Shown one piece after another: positions 33,439-42,346 of a DNA stretch of 64,000 nt. Location of the stretch: the NCBI RefSeq assembly GCF_035762905.1, contig NZ_DASUCC010000035.1, positions 1 to 64,000 of the forward strand. Direction: 5' to 3'. The position numbers and the translations under genes were made by a program. The DNA is from DASYTH01 sp035762905 (GTDB taxonomy: Bacteria > Actinomycetota > Actinomycetes > Mycobacteriales > Pseudonocardiaceae). The number at the start of each line of letters is the position of its first letter. Position 1 is the first letter of the stretch. The notes under the pieces were generated by a model that saw only the letters and a list, made by a program, of their open reading frames with translations, was not told the DNA's origin and did not search any database.

Positions 33439-34397
33439 AGGCTATCGTCCAGGACGCTTACGGTTCGTCCGACCGGCTGGCGCTGCGGGACATCGACCCG
33501 CCGGTGCCCGGCGCAGGCGAGGTGCTGGTCAAGGTGCGCGCGGCCGGAGTCGATCCCGGCGTGTGGATCCTGATGGCCGGTATCCCTTACGTGGTCCGCC
33601 CGTTCGTGGGGCTGCGCACGCCACGCACCCCGGTCCGGGGCCGAGAGGTCGCCGGGGTGGTCGAGGCGGTCGGCCCGGACGTCACCCGGTTCAGACCGGG
33701 CGACGAGGTGTTCGGCATCGGCGAGGGCACCTACGCCGAGTACGTGAAGGTGCGGCAGCGGAAGCTCGCGCCGAAGCCGGCGAACCTGAGCTTCGAGCAG
33801 GCGGCCGCGGTCCCGATCTCCGGCTGTACCGCCCTGCAGGCCCTGCGCGACGCGGGCCGGATCCGGTCCGGACAACGGGTTCTGGTGATCGGCGCCGCCG
33901 GCGGGGTCGGCACTTTCGCCGTGCAGCTGGCCCGGCACTTCGGCGCCGAGGTCACCGGCGTGTGCAGTACGTCCAAAATGGACCTGGTGCGCTCGCTCGG
34001 TGCCACGCATGTGATCGACTACACCACCACGCCACTCACCGGAACCTACGATCTGATCATCGACACCGCCGGCAACCGCCGCCTGTCCCACGTGCGCCGC
34101 CTGCTCACCCCGCGCGGCACCCTGGTCCACGTGGGTGCCAGCCTCGACGGCAAACGCTGGTCCCCCGGACTCGGCCGCCCGTTCCTCGGCATGCTGCTGT
34201 CCCCGTTCGTCCGGCACCGCATGCCGTGGTTCCTCGCCCGCGAAACCACCGAAAGCCTGACCACCCTCGCCGACATCATCGCCACCGGCGCCGTCACCCC
34301 GGTCATCGACCGCACCTATCCCCTACCCGACGCCCCCGCCGCCATCGACTACGTGCACAACGGCCACACCGCGGGCAAATCCGTCATCACGATGTGA
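33435..34397 (+). CDS. NAD(P)-dependent MDR oxidoreductase (quinone reductase-like)
   Basis: The 320-residue product has 'GAGEVLVKVRAAGVDPGVWILMAG', 'VRGREVAGVVEAVGPDVTRFRPGDEVFG' and the nucleotide-binding 'VLVIGAAGGVGTFAVQLARHFGAEVTGVCS'. It lacks the catalytic-zinc Cys/His pair, so it is of the quinone-reductase/enoyl-reductase-like MDR group. ATG 33435 overlaps the XRE stop. A 16-bp hairpin follows the gene. Confidence 0.88.
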   Translation: MKAIVQDAYGSSDRLALRDIDPPVPGAGEVLVKVRAAGVDPGVWILMAGIPYVVRPFVGLRTPRTPVRGREVAGVVEAVGPDVTRFRPGDEVFGIGEGTYAEYVKVRQRKLAPKPANLSFEQAAAVPISGCTALQALRDAGRIRSGQRVLVIGAAGGVGTFAVQLARHFGAEVTGVCSTSKMDLVRSLGATHVIDYTTTPLTGTYDLIIDTAGNRRLSHVRRLLTPRGTLVHVGASLDGKRWSPGLGRPFLGMLLSPFVRHRMPWFLARETTESLTTLADIIATGAVTPVIDRTYPLPDAPAAIDYVHNGHTAGKSVITM

Positions 34398-34420
34398 CGA
34401 GAAGTCGCCCACTGAGTCAA

Positions 34421-34465
34421 AACCGGCCGGAGGCCGGCGCCTGCGGCGTCGGCCTCCGGCCGGTT
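34421..34465 (+). terminator. Long perfect terminator hairpin after the dehydrogenase gene
   Basis: A 16-bp perfect stem (34421-34436 with 34450-34465, arms starting AACCGGCC and ending GGCCGGTT) and a 13-base loop. It starts 23 bases after the stop and is the clearest terminator in the window. Confidence 0.85.
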
Positions 34466-34497
34466 GTGCGTGCGCATAAGTACGTATTACTCGTAGA

Positions 34498-34762
34498 TTG
34501 TCCGTGGCTCGCCTGCTGGCGTTGCTCGCGACGTTTGCGCAGGCCGGCACCATGTTCACGGGTCTGGGCGTCGCGTCGGCAGCCGGAAACACCGCCACCA
34601 CAGCGGCACCGGGCGTCCAGACACTTGAATTCCAGATTCGCTCGCGGTACCGCCCGAGCAAATGCCTCGACAACTCTCAACCCGGCGCCGTCACGCTGCT
34701 CACCTGTGCCGACCCGTCCCCCAACAGCCAACGGTGGCAGGTGGTCGGGTCGGGCGCGCCGC
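34498..34762 (+). pseudogene. 5' fragment of a secreted ricin-type beta-trefoil lectin gene
   Basis: TTG 34498 or GTG 34504 opens a frame with a signal peptide ('ARLLALLATFAQAG', Ala-rich to about residue 29), a Thr/Ala linker and the start of a ricin-B-like repeat: 'SKCLDNSQ', 'VTLLTCADPSPNSQRWQVVG'. After about base 34762 the frame loses lectin character and runs antisense through another gene fragment. Only about half of one trefoil repeat remains, so the protein is probably not functional. Confidence 0.6.
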
Positions 34763-35021
34763 GCTGCCGCCGGATGGGAAACCCGGGGGTCAACGGAATC
34801 GCCTCGCCATCCTTGATCTTCCCCAGTCGCTCGACCAGCCCGCCGACCAGATCGGCAACGCTGGAGAACTTGCGACAATGCACGATCGCGTGCCGGTCAT
34901 CCGGATCCCAGCTCAGGTAGGTGATCTCCACCAACTGATCCATCAGGCCGATCGCGGCGAGGAGTCCCAGCGGCTCGTCGCCGGTCAACCCCGGCAGATC
35001 CACCCGGTGCACTGCGGTCAC
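34677..35021 (-). pseudogene. N-terminal fragment of a protein resembling type I-G Csx17/Csb3-like N-termini
   Basis: The first 90 residues ('HRVDLPGLTGDEPLGLLAAIGLMDQLVEITYLSWD', then 'SVADLVGGLVERLGKIKDGEAIPL') have the 'L.GL...PLG.LAA.GL' opening known from Csx17-like CRISPR-associated proteins and related stand-alone actinobacterial proteins. From about 34765 downwards the frame reads the antisense of the lectin fragment ('TTCHRWLLG'), so the gene is cut. No cas genes or repeats are nearby. The family assignment is from memory of the N-terminal pattern only and is weak. Confidence 0.4.
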
Positions 35022-35035
35022 GCCGGAACATTACG

Positions 35036-38000
35036 CTACTGACGCTGGACGACGATCGCGTTGACCCGCCAGAACTCCACGATGTCGATGGAGAATTGGA
35101 GGTCGAACGTGGTACCCGCGGTTCCGCCGTCGAGGGTGAACTGTTCCCAGGCCCATTGGTTGGCGGCCAGCGGAATGCCGCCGTTGACCAGACGCTGGCC
35201 GTTGACGGTGACGATCAGCGGGCGGGCCTCGAACTGGATGTCGCCGCGCAGCAGGGAAACCAGGTGCCGGCCGGCCGGGATCCGCAGCCGCAGTACCGCG
35301 GGTTGCTGCCCGGTCGCCATGTCCCGGCGCAGCGCGTCCGGTCCGCCCCGGTCCCGGGACTGCGGTGCGGTGCCGACCCAGCCGAACCCGGTGGTCGCGG
35401 AGTACGCGGTGGCCGGCTCCAGCCTGCGGTAGCCGGCCAGCAGCGAACTGGTTGCGCTGCCGGCGTCCAACGCATATACCGCGTCCTGGCCGGCGGGAAC
35501 CAGATAGCTGCGGGCCAGGGGCACCCCGCCGGCCACCTGGCCCGGCACGGTCACCCGGGCCGTGATGTCCACTTCGGATAGTCGGCCGGGGAGCGACGTG
35601 CCGGCCGGCGGGGTGAGCGGGACGGCGGCGGTGGCCGTGGCGTTGGCACCGATCTGGACGCTGACCGGGGAAGTCGTCCAGCCGGCTGGAACCCCGAGGG
35701 TGACCGTGGCGGTCACCGCGCTCGCGGTTCGGTTGGCCACGGTCACCGCCGCCGTGGACACGCGCCCGGCCGGCAACGGAACCGGCACCGACAGCGCGGT
35801 AGCCTCGATCAGCGGTGCGAACTCCAGCCAGTCCACATTGAACAGATCTGCGGTGCTGGAGGTGTTGCGAGCGACCAGGAACAACTCACCGCTGCCACCG
35901 GGATCGGTGATGTCTGCGGTCACCGTGGTCCAGGTGCGCCACCCGCCGGTCACCGGCACGGCCACGCTGGCCAGCAGCTGCCCGGTCGGGCTTCCCCGGC
36001 GGATGTCGAGGAAACCGCCGGCGCCGGCGCTGGCCACCCGGAGCCGCAGGGCATCCACGCCGGCGAGGTTCACCGGCTCGAAGCTGATCCAGTCGCCGTT
36101 GGCGACGCTGCCGACCAGTTTGCCCGCGGTGCCGTCCTGGAGGTCGAACAGGTTGGTGCCGCTCTGCCTGGTGTAGTGGTCGGCCTCCTTGTGTCGCGGT
36201 TGCAGGATCGCCGAGTCGCCCCCGGTCAGCCGGGACACGCCGGCCGCGCCCCGGTCGGTGTACCGGGTGTCGACCACGTAGAAGATGTTGTCGTTCGACG
36301 TGTGCCCGTCGTCGACGATCGTCTGGATCACCCCGGAGCAGCCGCGGTACTGCTCGAGCGGATGCGCGTGCTGTGCATGGCCGAGCGCCGGCTGAGTGAT
36401 CACCTGCTGGCAGTCGACGGTGCCGTCCTCGGGATCGGTCACCGTCGCCGAGAAGCCCACCGGGCCGCCGAAATCGAAGATCTGCCCGTCGACCGGCGTG
36501 GTCAGCACCACGCTCGGCGCGGTGTTCCCCACGGTGACCGGTACGTTGGCGACCGTGGACCGGCCGGTCGGGTCGGTGACGGTCAGCCGCGCGGTGTAGT
36601 CGCCGTTGGCGGGGTAGGTGTGGCCGGGGTTGGCCGCGGTCGAGTCGGTCGTGCCGTTTCCGTCGAAGTCCCAGGCGAACCGGATCGCCTGGCCCTGGTC
36701 GGGATCGGACGAGCCCGCGCTGGAGAACGCGACCGCCAGCGGCGCCCGCCCGGACGTCGGGTTGGCGGTGGCCCGGGCCAGCGGCGAGCGCTCCCCCGGC
36801 CGGACGTAGTTGATTTTGTACAGACCCGAGTCGAAGTTCGGGTCGCCGCGTCCGGACCCGCCGTAGTTGCTGCCCCACTCGATGACGTACAGCGCGCCGT
36901 CCGGGCCGAACTCCAGGTCGATCGGGCGCAGGAACTGCATGTTCGGCAGCACCCGGTTGATCGAGAACGGCTGCCCGTTCGCGTCCGGCCGGACTTCGAA
37001 GATGGCGTTGCGGGTCCAGTCGGCGACCAGCGTGGCGCCGTCGTAGTAGGCCGGGAACTTGTTCTCCGAGTTGAGGTTCGCGTCGTAGGGGTAGGTCGGG
37101 CCGCCGATCGCAAGGCGCCCGCCGCTGCCCAGCTCCGGCCAGGTGCCGGACACGCCGTACGGGTAGGGCAGCCAGGCCGGTCGGGCCGGTGGCAGCGTCT
37201 GCCGGCCGGTGTTGTTCGGCGAGTTGTTGGTCGGGCCGGCGGCACAGTTGAACGGCGCGCCGGACGCGCCGGTCGTGAAATTGAAGTCCACATAGGACAG
37301 GTTGGCGCCGATGCAGTACGGCCAGCCGAAGTTGCCGGCCGCGCGGGCCTGGTTGAACTCGTCGTAGCCCATCGGACCCCTGGCCGCGGAGTCGGTCTGG
37401 GCATCCGGGCCGACCTCGCCCCAGTACAGCCAGCCGGTCCGCTGGTCGACGTGCAGCCGGTAGGGCTGGCGGTTGCCCATCACGTAGATCTCCGGCCGGG
37501 TCTGCGCGGTGCCGGGCGGGAACAGGTTGCCGGCCGGGATCGTGTAGGTGCCGCCCGGCTCCGGGTGGATCCGCAGGATCTTGCCGCGCAGGTCGTTGGT
37601 GTTGCCCGAGGAGCGCTGCGCGTCGTTGGACTCCTGCCCGGGCCGCTCGTCGATCGGCGCGAAACCGTTGCAGCACGGGGCGGAGTTGTCGCCGGTGCCG
37701 ATGTAGAGGTTGCCGGCGGCGTCGAAGTCCATCCCGCCGCCCTCGTGCGCGTTCACCTGCCGTTGCGCGGCGAAGGTGAGCAGGATCCGTTCGCTTGCCC
37801 GGTCGATCGTGCCGGTCGCCTCGTCGAAGGTGAGCCGGGAGACCCGGCTGGCCGGGTCGCCGAGCGGCGAGTAGTACAGGTAGAGCCAGTGGTTGCTGAG
37901 GAAGTCCGGGTCCAGCGCGATGCCGTGCATGCCATGGGTGTGCTCGACCAGCACGTCGAACCGGGCGGCCAGCCTGGTCAGCCGCGCCGCCGGGTCGTAC

Positions 38001-38887
38001 ACCTTGACCGCGCCGCCACGCTCGACCAGGAACACCCGTCCGGTCCGGTCGATGTCCATGTCCAGCGGGTCGTCGGTGTTGCCGTCCAGCTGGATCTTCT
38101 CGTAGCGCTCGTTCTCGGTCGGTCCGCAGTCGCCCGCCGTGGCGCCCGCCGCCCACTCGATGCCGCCGAGCAGGTGGGCCCGGAACAGCGGCTCGGCGTA
38201 GGCGGCGATCTCGTGGCCCAGCCCGGTGTACCAGGACCGGCCACCCTCGAAGTCCTGGCACCAGGAGATCGGGTGGTCGGCGCCCATCTGGTGCCCGGCG
38301 TAGCTTCGGGTGTCGAAGCTGGCCAGCACGTGCACGCCGCCCCGGGGGTTGACGTTGAAGTCGTAGGGTTCCTCGGTGCGCACCCAGTTCTGCGGCAGGT
38401 TCCGGGTCGACGGGTGCACCCGGTCGTCGACCTGAACGCTCACCTGCGCGATGGCCGGGTGCGTGGTGAACTTCGCGCCGAGCATGCTGTCGTACCACGG
38501 CCAGTCCCGGTCGCTGCCGCTGGCCGAGTGGATCCCCACGAACCCGTTGCCGGCCCGCACATACCGCTGCAGGGCCGTCCGCTGCGCGGTGTCCAGCACC
38601 GCCCCGTCCCGCCCGTTGGTGTTGTTGAAGATCACCGCGTCGAACGGGGCCAGCCCGGCGTCGGTGAACAGCGCCGCGTCGTCGGACACCGTGACCGCGA
38701 AGTCGTGCTGCGTGCCCAACTCGGCGATCGCCGCCTTCCCGGCCGGGATCGAGTCGTGGAAGAACCCGTTGACCTTCGAGAACACCAGCACGTTGAACCG
38801 CGGCGCTGGCTGCGCCGACGCCGGCAGGACAGCCAGGCTCATCAACACGGTCAGGCAGACACCCAGCACCCGAAGAGATCGCCCCAT
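35036..38887 (-). CDS. Giant secreted ThuA / PQQ-type sugar dehydrogenase / PKD protein
   Basis: The 1283-residue product has a Sec signal (1-26). A ThuA domain covers about 29-250 ('FNVLVFSKVNGFFHDSIPAG', 'GFVGIHSASGSD', 'PISWCQDFEGGRSWYTGLGH'). A sugar/sorbosone-dehydrogenase propeller covers about 265-660 ('DPLDMDIDRTGRVFLVERGG', 'HGMHGIALDPDF', 'PIDLEFGPDGALYVIEWG'), then a PKD domain near 680-770 ('WDFDGNGTTDSTAANPGHTY'). A CBM6-like sandwich covers about 900-1010, an NPCBM-associated region about 1020-1110, and a last beta domain runs to the end. The parts suggest extracellular sugar oxidation with glycan binding. ATG 38887 is preceded by GGGGTGG. It stands alone on the minus strand. 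Confidence 0.8.
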   Translation of the reverse strand: MGRSLRVLGVCLTVLMSLAVLPASAQPAPRFNVLVFSKVNGFFHDSIPAGKAAIAELGTQHDFAVTVSDDAALFTDAGLAPFDAVIFNNTNGRDGAVLDTAQRTALQRYVRAGNGFVGIHSASGSDRDWPWYDSMLGAKFTTHPAIAQVSVQVDDRVHPSTRNLPQNWVRTEEPYDFNVNPRGGVHVLASFDTRSYAGHQMGADHPISWCQDFEGGRSWYTGLGHEIAAYAEPLFRAHLLGGIEWAAGATAGDCGPTENERYEKIQLDGNTDDPLDMDIDRTGRVFLVERGGAVKVYDPAARLTRLAARFDVLVEHTHGMHGIALDPDFLSNHWLYLYYSPLGDPASRVSRLTFDEATGTIDRASERILLTFAAQRQVNAHEGGGMDFDAAGNLYIGTGDNSAPCCNGFAPIDERPGQESNDAQRSSGNTNDLRGKILRIHPEPGGTYTIPAGNLFPPGTAQTRPEIYVMGNRQPYRLHVDQRTGWLYWGEVGPDAQTDSAARGPMGYDEFNQARAAGNFGWPYCIGANLSYVDFNFTTGASGAPFNCAAGPTNNSPNNTGRQTLPPARPAWLPYPYGVSGTWPELGSGGRLAIGGPTYPYDANLNSENKFPAYYDGATLVADWTRNAIFEVRPDANGQPFSINRVLPNMQFLRPIDLEFGPDGALYVIEWGSNYGGSGRGDPNFDSGLYKINYVRPGERSPLARATANPTSGRAPLAVAFSSAGSSDPDQGQAIRFAWDFDGNGTTDSTAANPGHTYPANGDYTARLTVTDPTGRSTVANVPVTVGNTAPSVVLTTPVDGQIFDFGGPVGFSATVTDPEDGTVDCQQVITQPALGHAQHAHPLEQYRGCSGVIQTIVDDGHTSNDNIFYVVDTRYTDRGAAGVSRLTGGDSAILQPRHKEADHYTRQSGTNLFDLQDGTAGKLVGSVANGDWISFEPVNLAGVDALRLRVASAGAGGFLDIRRGSPTGQLLASVAVPVTGGWRTWTTVTADITDPGGSGELFLVARNTSSTADLFNVDWLEFAPLIEATALSVPVPLPAGRVSTAAVTVANRTASAVTATVTLGVPAGWTTSPVSVQIGANATATAAVPLTPPAGTSLPGRLSEVDITARVTVPGQVAGGVPLARSYLVPAGQDAVYALDAGSATSSLLAGYRRLEPATAYSATTGFGWVGTAPQSRDRGGPDALRRDMATGQQPAVLRLRIPAGRHLVSLLRGDIQFEARPLIVTVNGQRLVNGGIPLAANQWAWEQFTLDGGTAGTTFDLQFSIDIVEFWRVNAIVVQRQ

Positions 38888-38968
38888 CGTCGCCACCCCG
38901 GTCTTGGCAAACGGCTTCCGGCAACGGTATTGCGCCGGGACCCGACCGGGCACCGCCGATCGGGTAGC

Positions 38969-40126
38969 TCAGTTCGGCCGCCGGGCCAGGCCGGCGGCGA
39001 TGACCGACTTCTGGATCTCGGTCGTGCCCTCGTAGATGCGCAGCGACCGGATCTGCCGGTACAGGCGCTCGGGCACGCTGCCGGCGACAAGGCCGGCGGC
39101 GCCGAAGATCTGCACGGTGGCGTCGACGATCTCCTGGGCGGCCTCGGTGGCGTGCGCCTTGGCGATGCTGGAGTGGTGGGCGAACCGGCGCTGGCCGGTG
39201 TCCGCGGCCCAGGCGGCCCGGGCGACCAGCAGGGCGGCGGCGTTCAGCTTGATCTCGATGTCGGCCAGGCCGGCCCGGATCGTGGGCAGGTCGAAGAGCC
39301 GGCCGTCGCCGAGCGGTCGGGTTCGGGCCCGGGACAGGGCGGCGACGGCGGCCCGGCGGGCGAAACCGACGGCCGCCGCGCCGACGGTCATCCGGAACCG
39401 CTCGAGCACGTCCATGGCGAGCACGAACCCGGCACCGGGGCGGCCGAGCACGGCATCGTCCGCAACGCGGCAGTCCTCGAACGTGAGCTGGGCGCAGGAC
39501 CGCGGGGCGAGCAACGCGATCGGCTCCGCCCGGACGCCGGGCGTGCCGGCCGGAACCAGGAACGCGGTGAGGCCGAGCGGGCCGGGACCCTCACCGGTGC
39601 GGGCCACCACGCAGTGCAGACCGGCGATGGTGCCGTTGGCGACCCAGGCTTTGTGTCCATTGAGGACGTAACCACCCGGGACCCGGTCCGCCCGCACCGT
39701 GAGGCCGGCGAGGTCGGAGCCGCGATCCGGCTCGGACAGGGCGAACGAGCTGACCAGCTCGCCGGCCGCGATGCCCGGCAGGTACCGCCTGCGCTGCTGC
39801 TCGGTGCCGTACCGCAGGATCGGCCGGGCGGCCAGCGCCTGGATCGCGAAGGCGTTGTCGGCCAGATCGTCGTGGTAGGCCAGTGCCTCGCGGATCAGGC
39901 ACAAGGACCGAAGGTCCACTTCGGACTCGGTGTCGGCGTCGAGGAACGCGAGCCAGCCGTCCCGGCCGAGGGCCCGCTGGATCGCCCGGCCGGTGTGCGC
40001 CTCGTCCCCGGCCGGCTCGTCCCAGAGCGCCGTGTTGGTCGCGCACCAGTCCTGGATCCGCTTGGCGGTGTCCCGGTGCCGTTCCTCGTAGCACGGCAGC
40101 GCCAGGATCTCCTCGTCCAACGACAT
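38969..40126 (-). CDS. Acyl-CoA dehydrogenase-like flavoenzyme in the biosynthetic cluster
   Basis: The 385-residue product has the ACAD pattern: 'FALSEPDRGSDLAGLTVRADRVPGGYVLNGHKAWVANG', 'FRMTVGAAAVGFARRAAVAALSRA', 'EIVDATVQIFGAAGLV' and 'RQIRSLRIYEGTTEIQKSVIAAGLARR'. The Glu in 'YEGTTEI' is in the IVD-type base position. In clusters with carrier proteins such enzymes often oxidise acyl-ACP; a homologous step in triacsin biosynthesis acts on the hydrazine-derived unit. It follows the iron-oxidase gene by two bases and is the last gene of this block. Confidence 0.85.
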   Translation of the reverse strand: MSLDEEILALPCYEERHRDTAKRIQDWCATNTALWDEPAGDEAHTGRAIQRALGRDGWLAFLDADTESEVDLRSLCLIREALAYHDDLADNAFAIQALAARPILRYGTEQQRRRYLPGIAAGELVSSFALSEPDRGSDLAGLTVRADRVPGGYVLNGHKAWVANGTIAGLHCVVARTGEGPGPLGLTAFLVPAGTPGVRAEPIALLAPRSCAQLTFEDCRVADDAVLGRPGAGFVLAMDVLERFRMTVGAAAVGFARRAAVAALSRARTRPLGDGRLFDLPTIRAGLADIEIKLNAAALLVARAAWAADTGQRRFAHHSSIAKAHATEAAQEIVDATVQIFGAAGLVAGSVPERLYRQIRSLRIYEGTTEIQKSVIAAGLARRPN

Positions 40127-40128
40127 GG

Positions 40129-42324
40129 TCAGATCGCCAGCTCGGTGTCCGCGGCAGCGGCCGTGCCGGCCAGCTCGCGCCGGAGCCGGTGTTCGGCGAA
40201 GTAGGCGAACGACGCGTAACCGCGCCAGATCCGCCGCCACTCGCCGGGCACGGCCGCGGCCCCGAGAGTGCGCTGGACGTCGTCGAGATATGCGGTGATC
40301 ACGTCGGTGGCCTGCCGCGAGTGGCCGGCGGAGATGTTGTCGATGGACAGGTGCGCCTCCTCGTAGGCGGTGTCCAGGCCGTGCCGGCGCAGCTTCTCGA
40401 TCTCGTGCATGCGCAGTTCGCCGAGGCCGTACATCTCGATGGCCAGGTTGTAGCCGAGGATCTCGTTGTAGAAGGTGTCCGGGAACAGCGACAGGCAGAG
40501 CTGGTGGATCGCGGACTCGTACTGGCCGTGGGTCTCCGGCAGCAGGTCCTGGTCGCGGAACGCGGCGTCCCGGATGTGCGGCAGTGGGACCGACAGGTTG
40601 TGCAGCACCTGGTGGATCAGCGTGAGGTGGTTCTTGCGCAGATCGCCGCGACCCATCTCGTCCAGGTAGATGGAAAGCAGCAGCCCGTCGCTGCGCCGGT
40701 GGTAGCGGCCGGCGTTGCCCATCCGGTGGGCCCAGGCGCCGTCGATCAGGTTGCCGAGCGCGAACGCGGTCTGTCCGAAGATCACCTCGTCCCGGTCGGG
40801 GATGTCGGTCAACGGCCGGTACGGGCCCATCAGCTTGTCCCAGTAGATCCGCTCGACCCGGTCGAGCAGCGCCGCCGGGGAGTAGTCGAAGAAGCTGGCA
40901 TCGGTGTACCGGCCGCGTGCGCCGTGCTCGAACAGGATCTCCGCGGCCAGCAGGCCCTCGATCGCCCGCTGCCGGGCGAGCGGCAGCGTGTTGGCGAAGT
41001 GCTCGATGTTGACCAGCCGGTAGAGCAGCTCGCGGTCGCCCTCGGGCTCCGCATCGGTGAACCGGACGTCGGCCGGCCGGGCGGCGGCGACCGCCGCGCG
41101 CCAGGCCGCGGCCCGGTCGTCCCCGACCTCGTTGCGGCACAACCGGATCGGCGGCAGGTCACCATCCTGCGCGCGGCGCACCCACTGCGCGAGGGTGGCC
41201 GCCTCGTGCTCGTCGAAGATGCCGAACATCGGGCCGCCGAACCGGATCGAGTCGAGGAACCGGCAACTTCCGGTGCGCAACGGCTTCACCTGGCGGGACC
41301 GGCGGAACTCGTCGAGAAACGCGGCCACGTCGAACTCGGGATCGGCGAAGGTCTCGGTGAGCAGCCGGCCGCGCACCCGCACGCCGCGGTGGTGGTCACC
41401 GGCGAACGGCGCGTGCCGTGCCACGATCGCCGCGACCCGGGTGTCCAGCGGCAGGTCGTCGTGCCACTGCGCCAGTTCGGCCAGCATGGCGACGTGTGCA
41501 CGTTCCAGGCCGAGCACCAGCCGGACCGCCGCGCGCAGCCGGTTCCGGTCGGCCGCACCGGTGACCGAGTCCCTGGTCAGCTCCAGGTACTCGGCCAGCG
41601 CCGCGCGCAAGGCCGGCTCCGGCAGCGGCCCGGGCGTGCCGGTCAGCAGATCGTCGGTGCCGAGGGCGAGGAAGGCGTAGTGCACGCCGACCACCTCCGG
41701 CAGGAACGCGGCCGGCAGCCGGGACAGCGCGAGGTAGCAGCACGCAAACGCGGCGGTGAGCGGCCGAACCTCGGCCCGGCGCAGGAAGTCCTCGGCGCCG
41801 ACCGGCGGCAGGTAGATCCCGGACTCCGCCAGTTCGCGGTGCCGAACGTGCTGCACCGAACGCTGGATGTTCCCCTCCCCCTTCAGCACGAAATGGTCCT
41901 GGAGCAACCGGTTGACGATCACCGAGGGCTGGGTTGCCGGCTGGGACAGCATGTCCAGCCAGCAGCCGGCGAGCAGGGCGAGCGGCGCGCGCTCGCGCAG
42001 CAGCATGCGGCGCCGGGACTCGTCCGGCACCAGCTCAGCCGCCGTCGCGGCGAGCTCGGCGCGGGCGGCGAGCACCTCGGCGGCGATGCCGTCCGCCGAG
42101 TCCGGGCCGGCGCCGTCCGCTTCGCCCAACATGGCGTGCAGGATCTGGCGCGCGGCAAGAAGAACCGGCTCGGACTCCTGGTCCCGCATGATCCGCTGGA
42201 AGGTCTCCGCCGGGCCTCCGGAAAGGATCTCGGCGGCCTCCACCCCCGCCCCCGGGCTGAACTCGAAGGCGGCCAGCGCCGAGGAGGTGATCCGGTCCGG
42301 CAGGCGGAAGGTGGCCAGCGCCAT
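40129..42324 (-). CDS. Iron-containing redox enzyme family protein (haem-oxygenase-like oxidase), large form
   Basis: The 731-residue product is annotated by its C-terminal 230 residues: 'LYLDEMGRGD'-type and 'YEEAHLSIDNISAGHSRQATDVITAYL' helices with Glu/His residues spaced as in haem-oxygenase-like diiron oxidases (SznF, UndA, BesC relatives). 'RKNHLTLIHQVLHNL' gives further His. The N-terminal 480 residues are helical with no domain I know. In such enzymes the iron site does N-oxygenation, desaturation or C-C cleavage. ATG 42324 has AGGGG six bases upstream; an in-frame GTG at 42345 is less likely. Confidence 0.7.
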   Translation of the reverse strand: MALATFRLPDRITSSALAAFEFSPGAGVEAAEILSGGPAETFQRIMRDQESEPVLLAARQILHAMLGEADGAGPDSADGIAAEVLAARAELAATAAELVPDESRRRMLLRERAPLALLAGCWLDMLSQPATQPSVIVNRLLQDHFVLKGEGNIQRSVQHVRHRELAESGIYLPPVGAEDFLRRAEVRPLTAAFACCYLALSRLPAAFLPEVVGVHYAFLALGTDDLLTGTPGPLPEPALRAALAEYLELTRDSVTGAADRNRLRAAVRLVLGLERAHVAMLAELAQWHDDLPLDTRVAAIVARHAPFAGDHHRGVRVRGRLLTETFADPEFDVAAFLDEFRRSRQVKPLRTGSCRFLDSIRFGGPMFGIFDEHEAATLAQWVRRAQDGDLPPIRLCRNEVGDDRAAAWRAAVAAARPADVRFTDAEPEGDRELLYRLVNIEHFANTLPLARQRAIEGLLAAEILFEHGARGRYTDASFFDYSPAALLDRVERIYWDKLMGPYRPLTDIPDRDEVIFGQTAFALGNLIDGAWAHRMGNAGRYHRRSDGLLLSIYLDEMGRGDLRKNHLTLIHQVLHNLSVPLPHIRDAAFRDQDLLPETHGQYESAIHQLCLSLFPDTFYNEILGYNLAIEMYGLGELRMHEIEKLRRHGLDTAYEEAHLSIDNISAGHSRQATDVITAYLDDVQRTLGAAAVPGEWRRIWRGYASFAYFAEHRLRRELAGTAAAADTELAI

Positions 42325-42346
42325 GGTGTCCCCTCTGGTCGACACG

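Noticed and set aside
34677..35021. CRISPR-Cas locus suggested by the Csx17-like fragment
   Set aside because: No repeats and no other cas gene are in the window, and the fragment is cut. It may also belong to a non-CRISPR relative of the same N-terminal fold.
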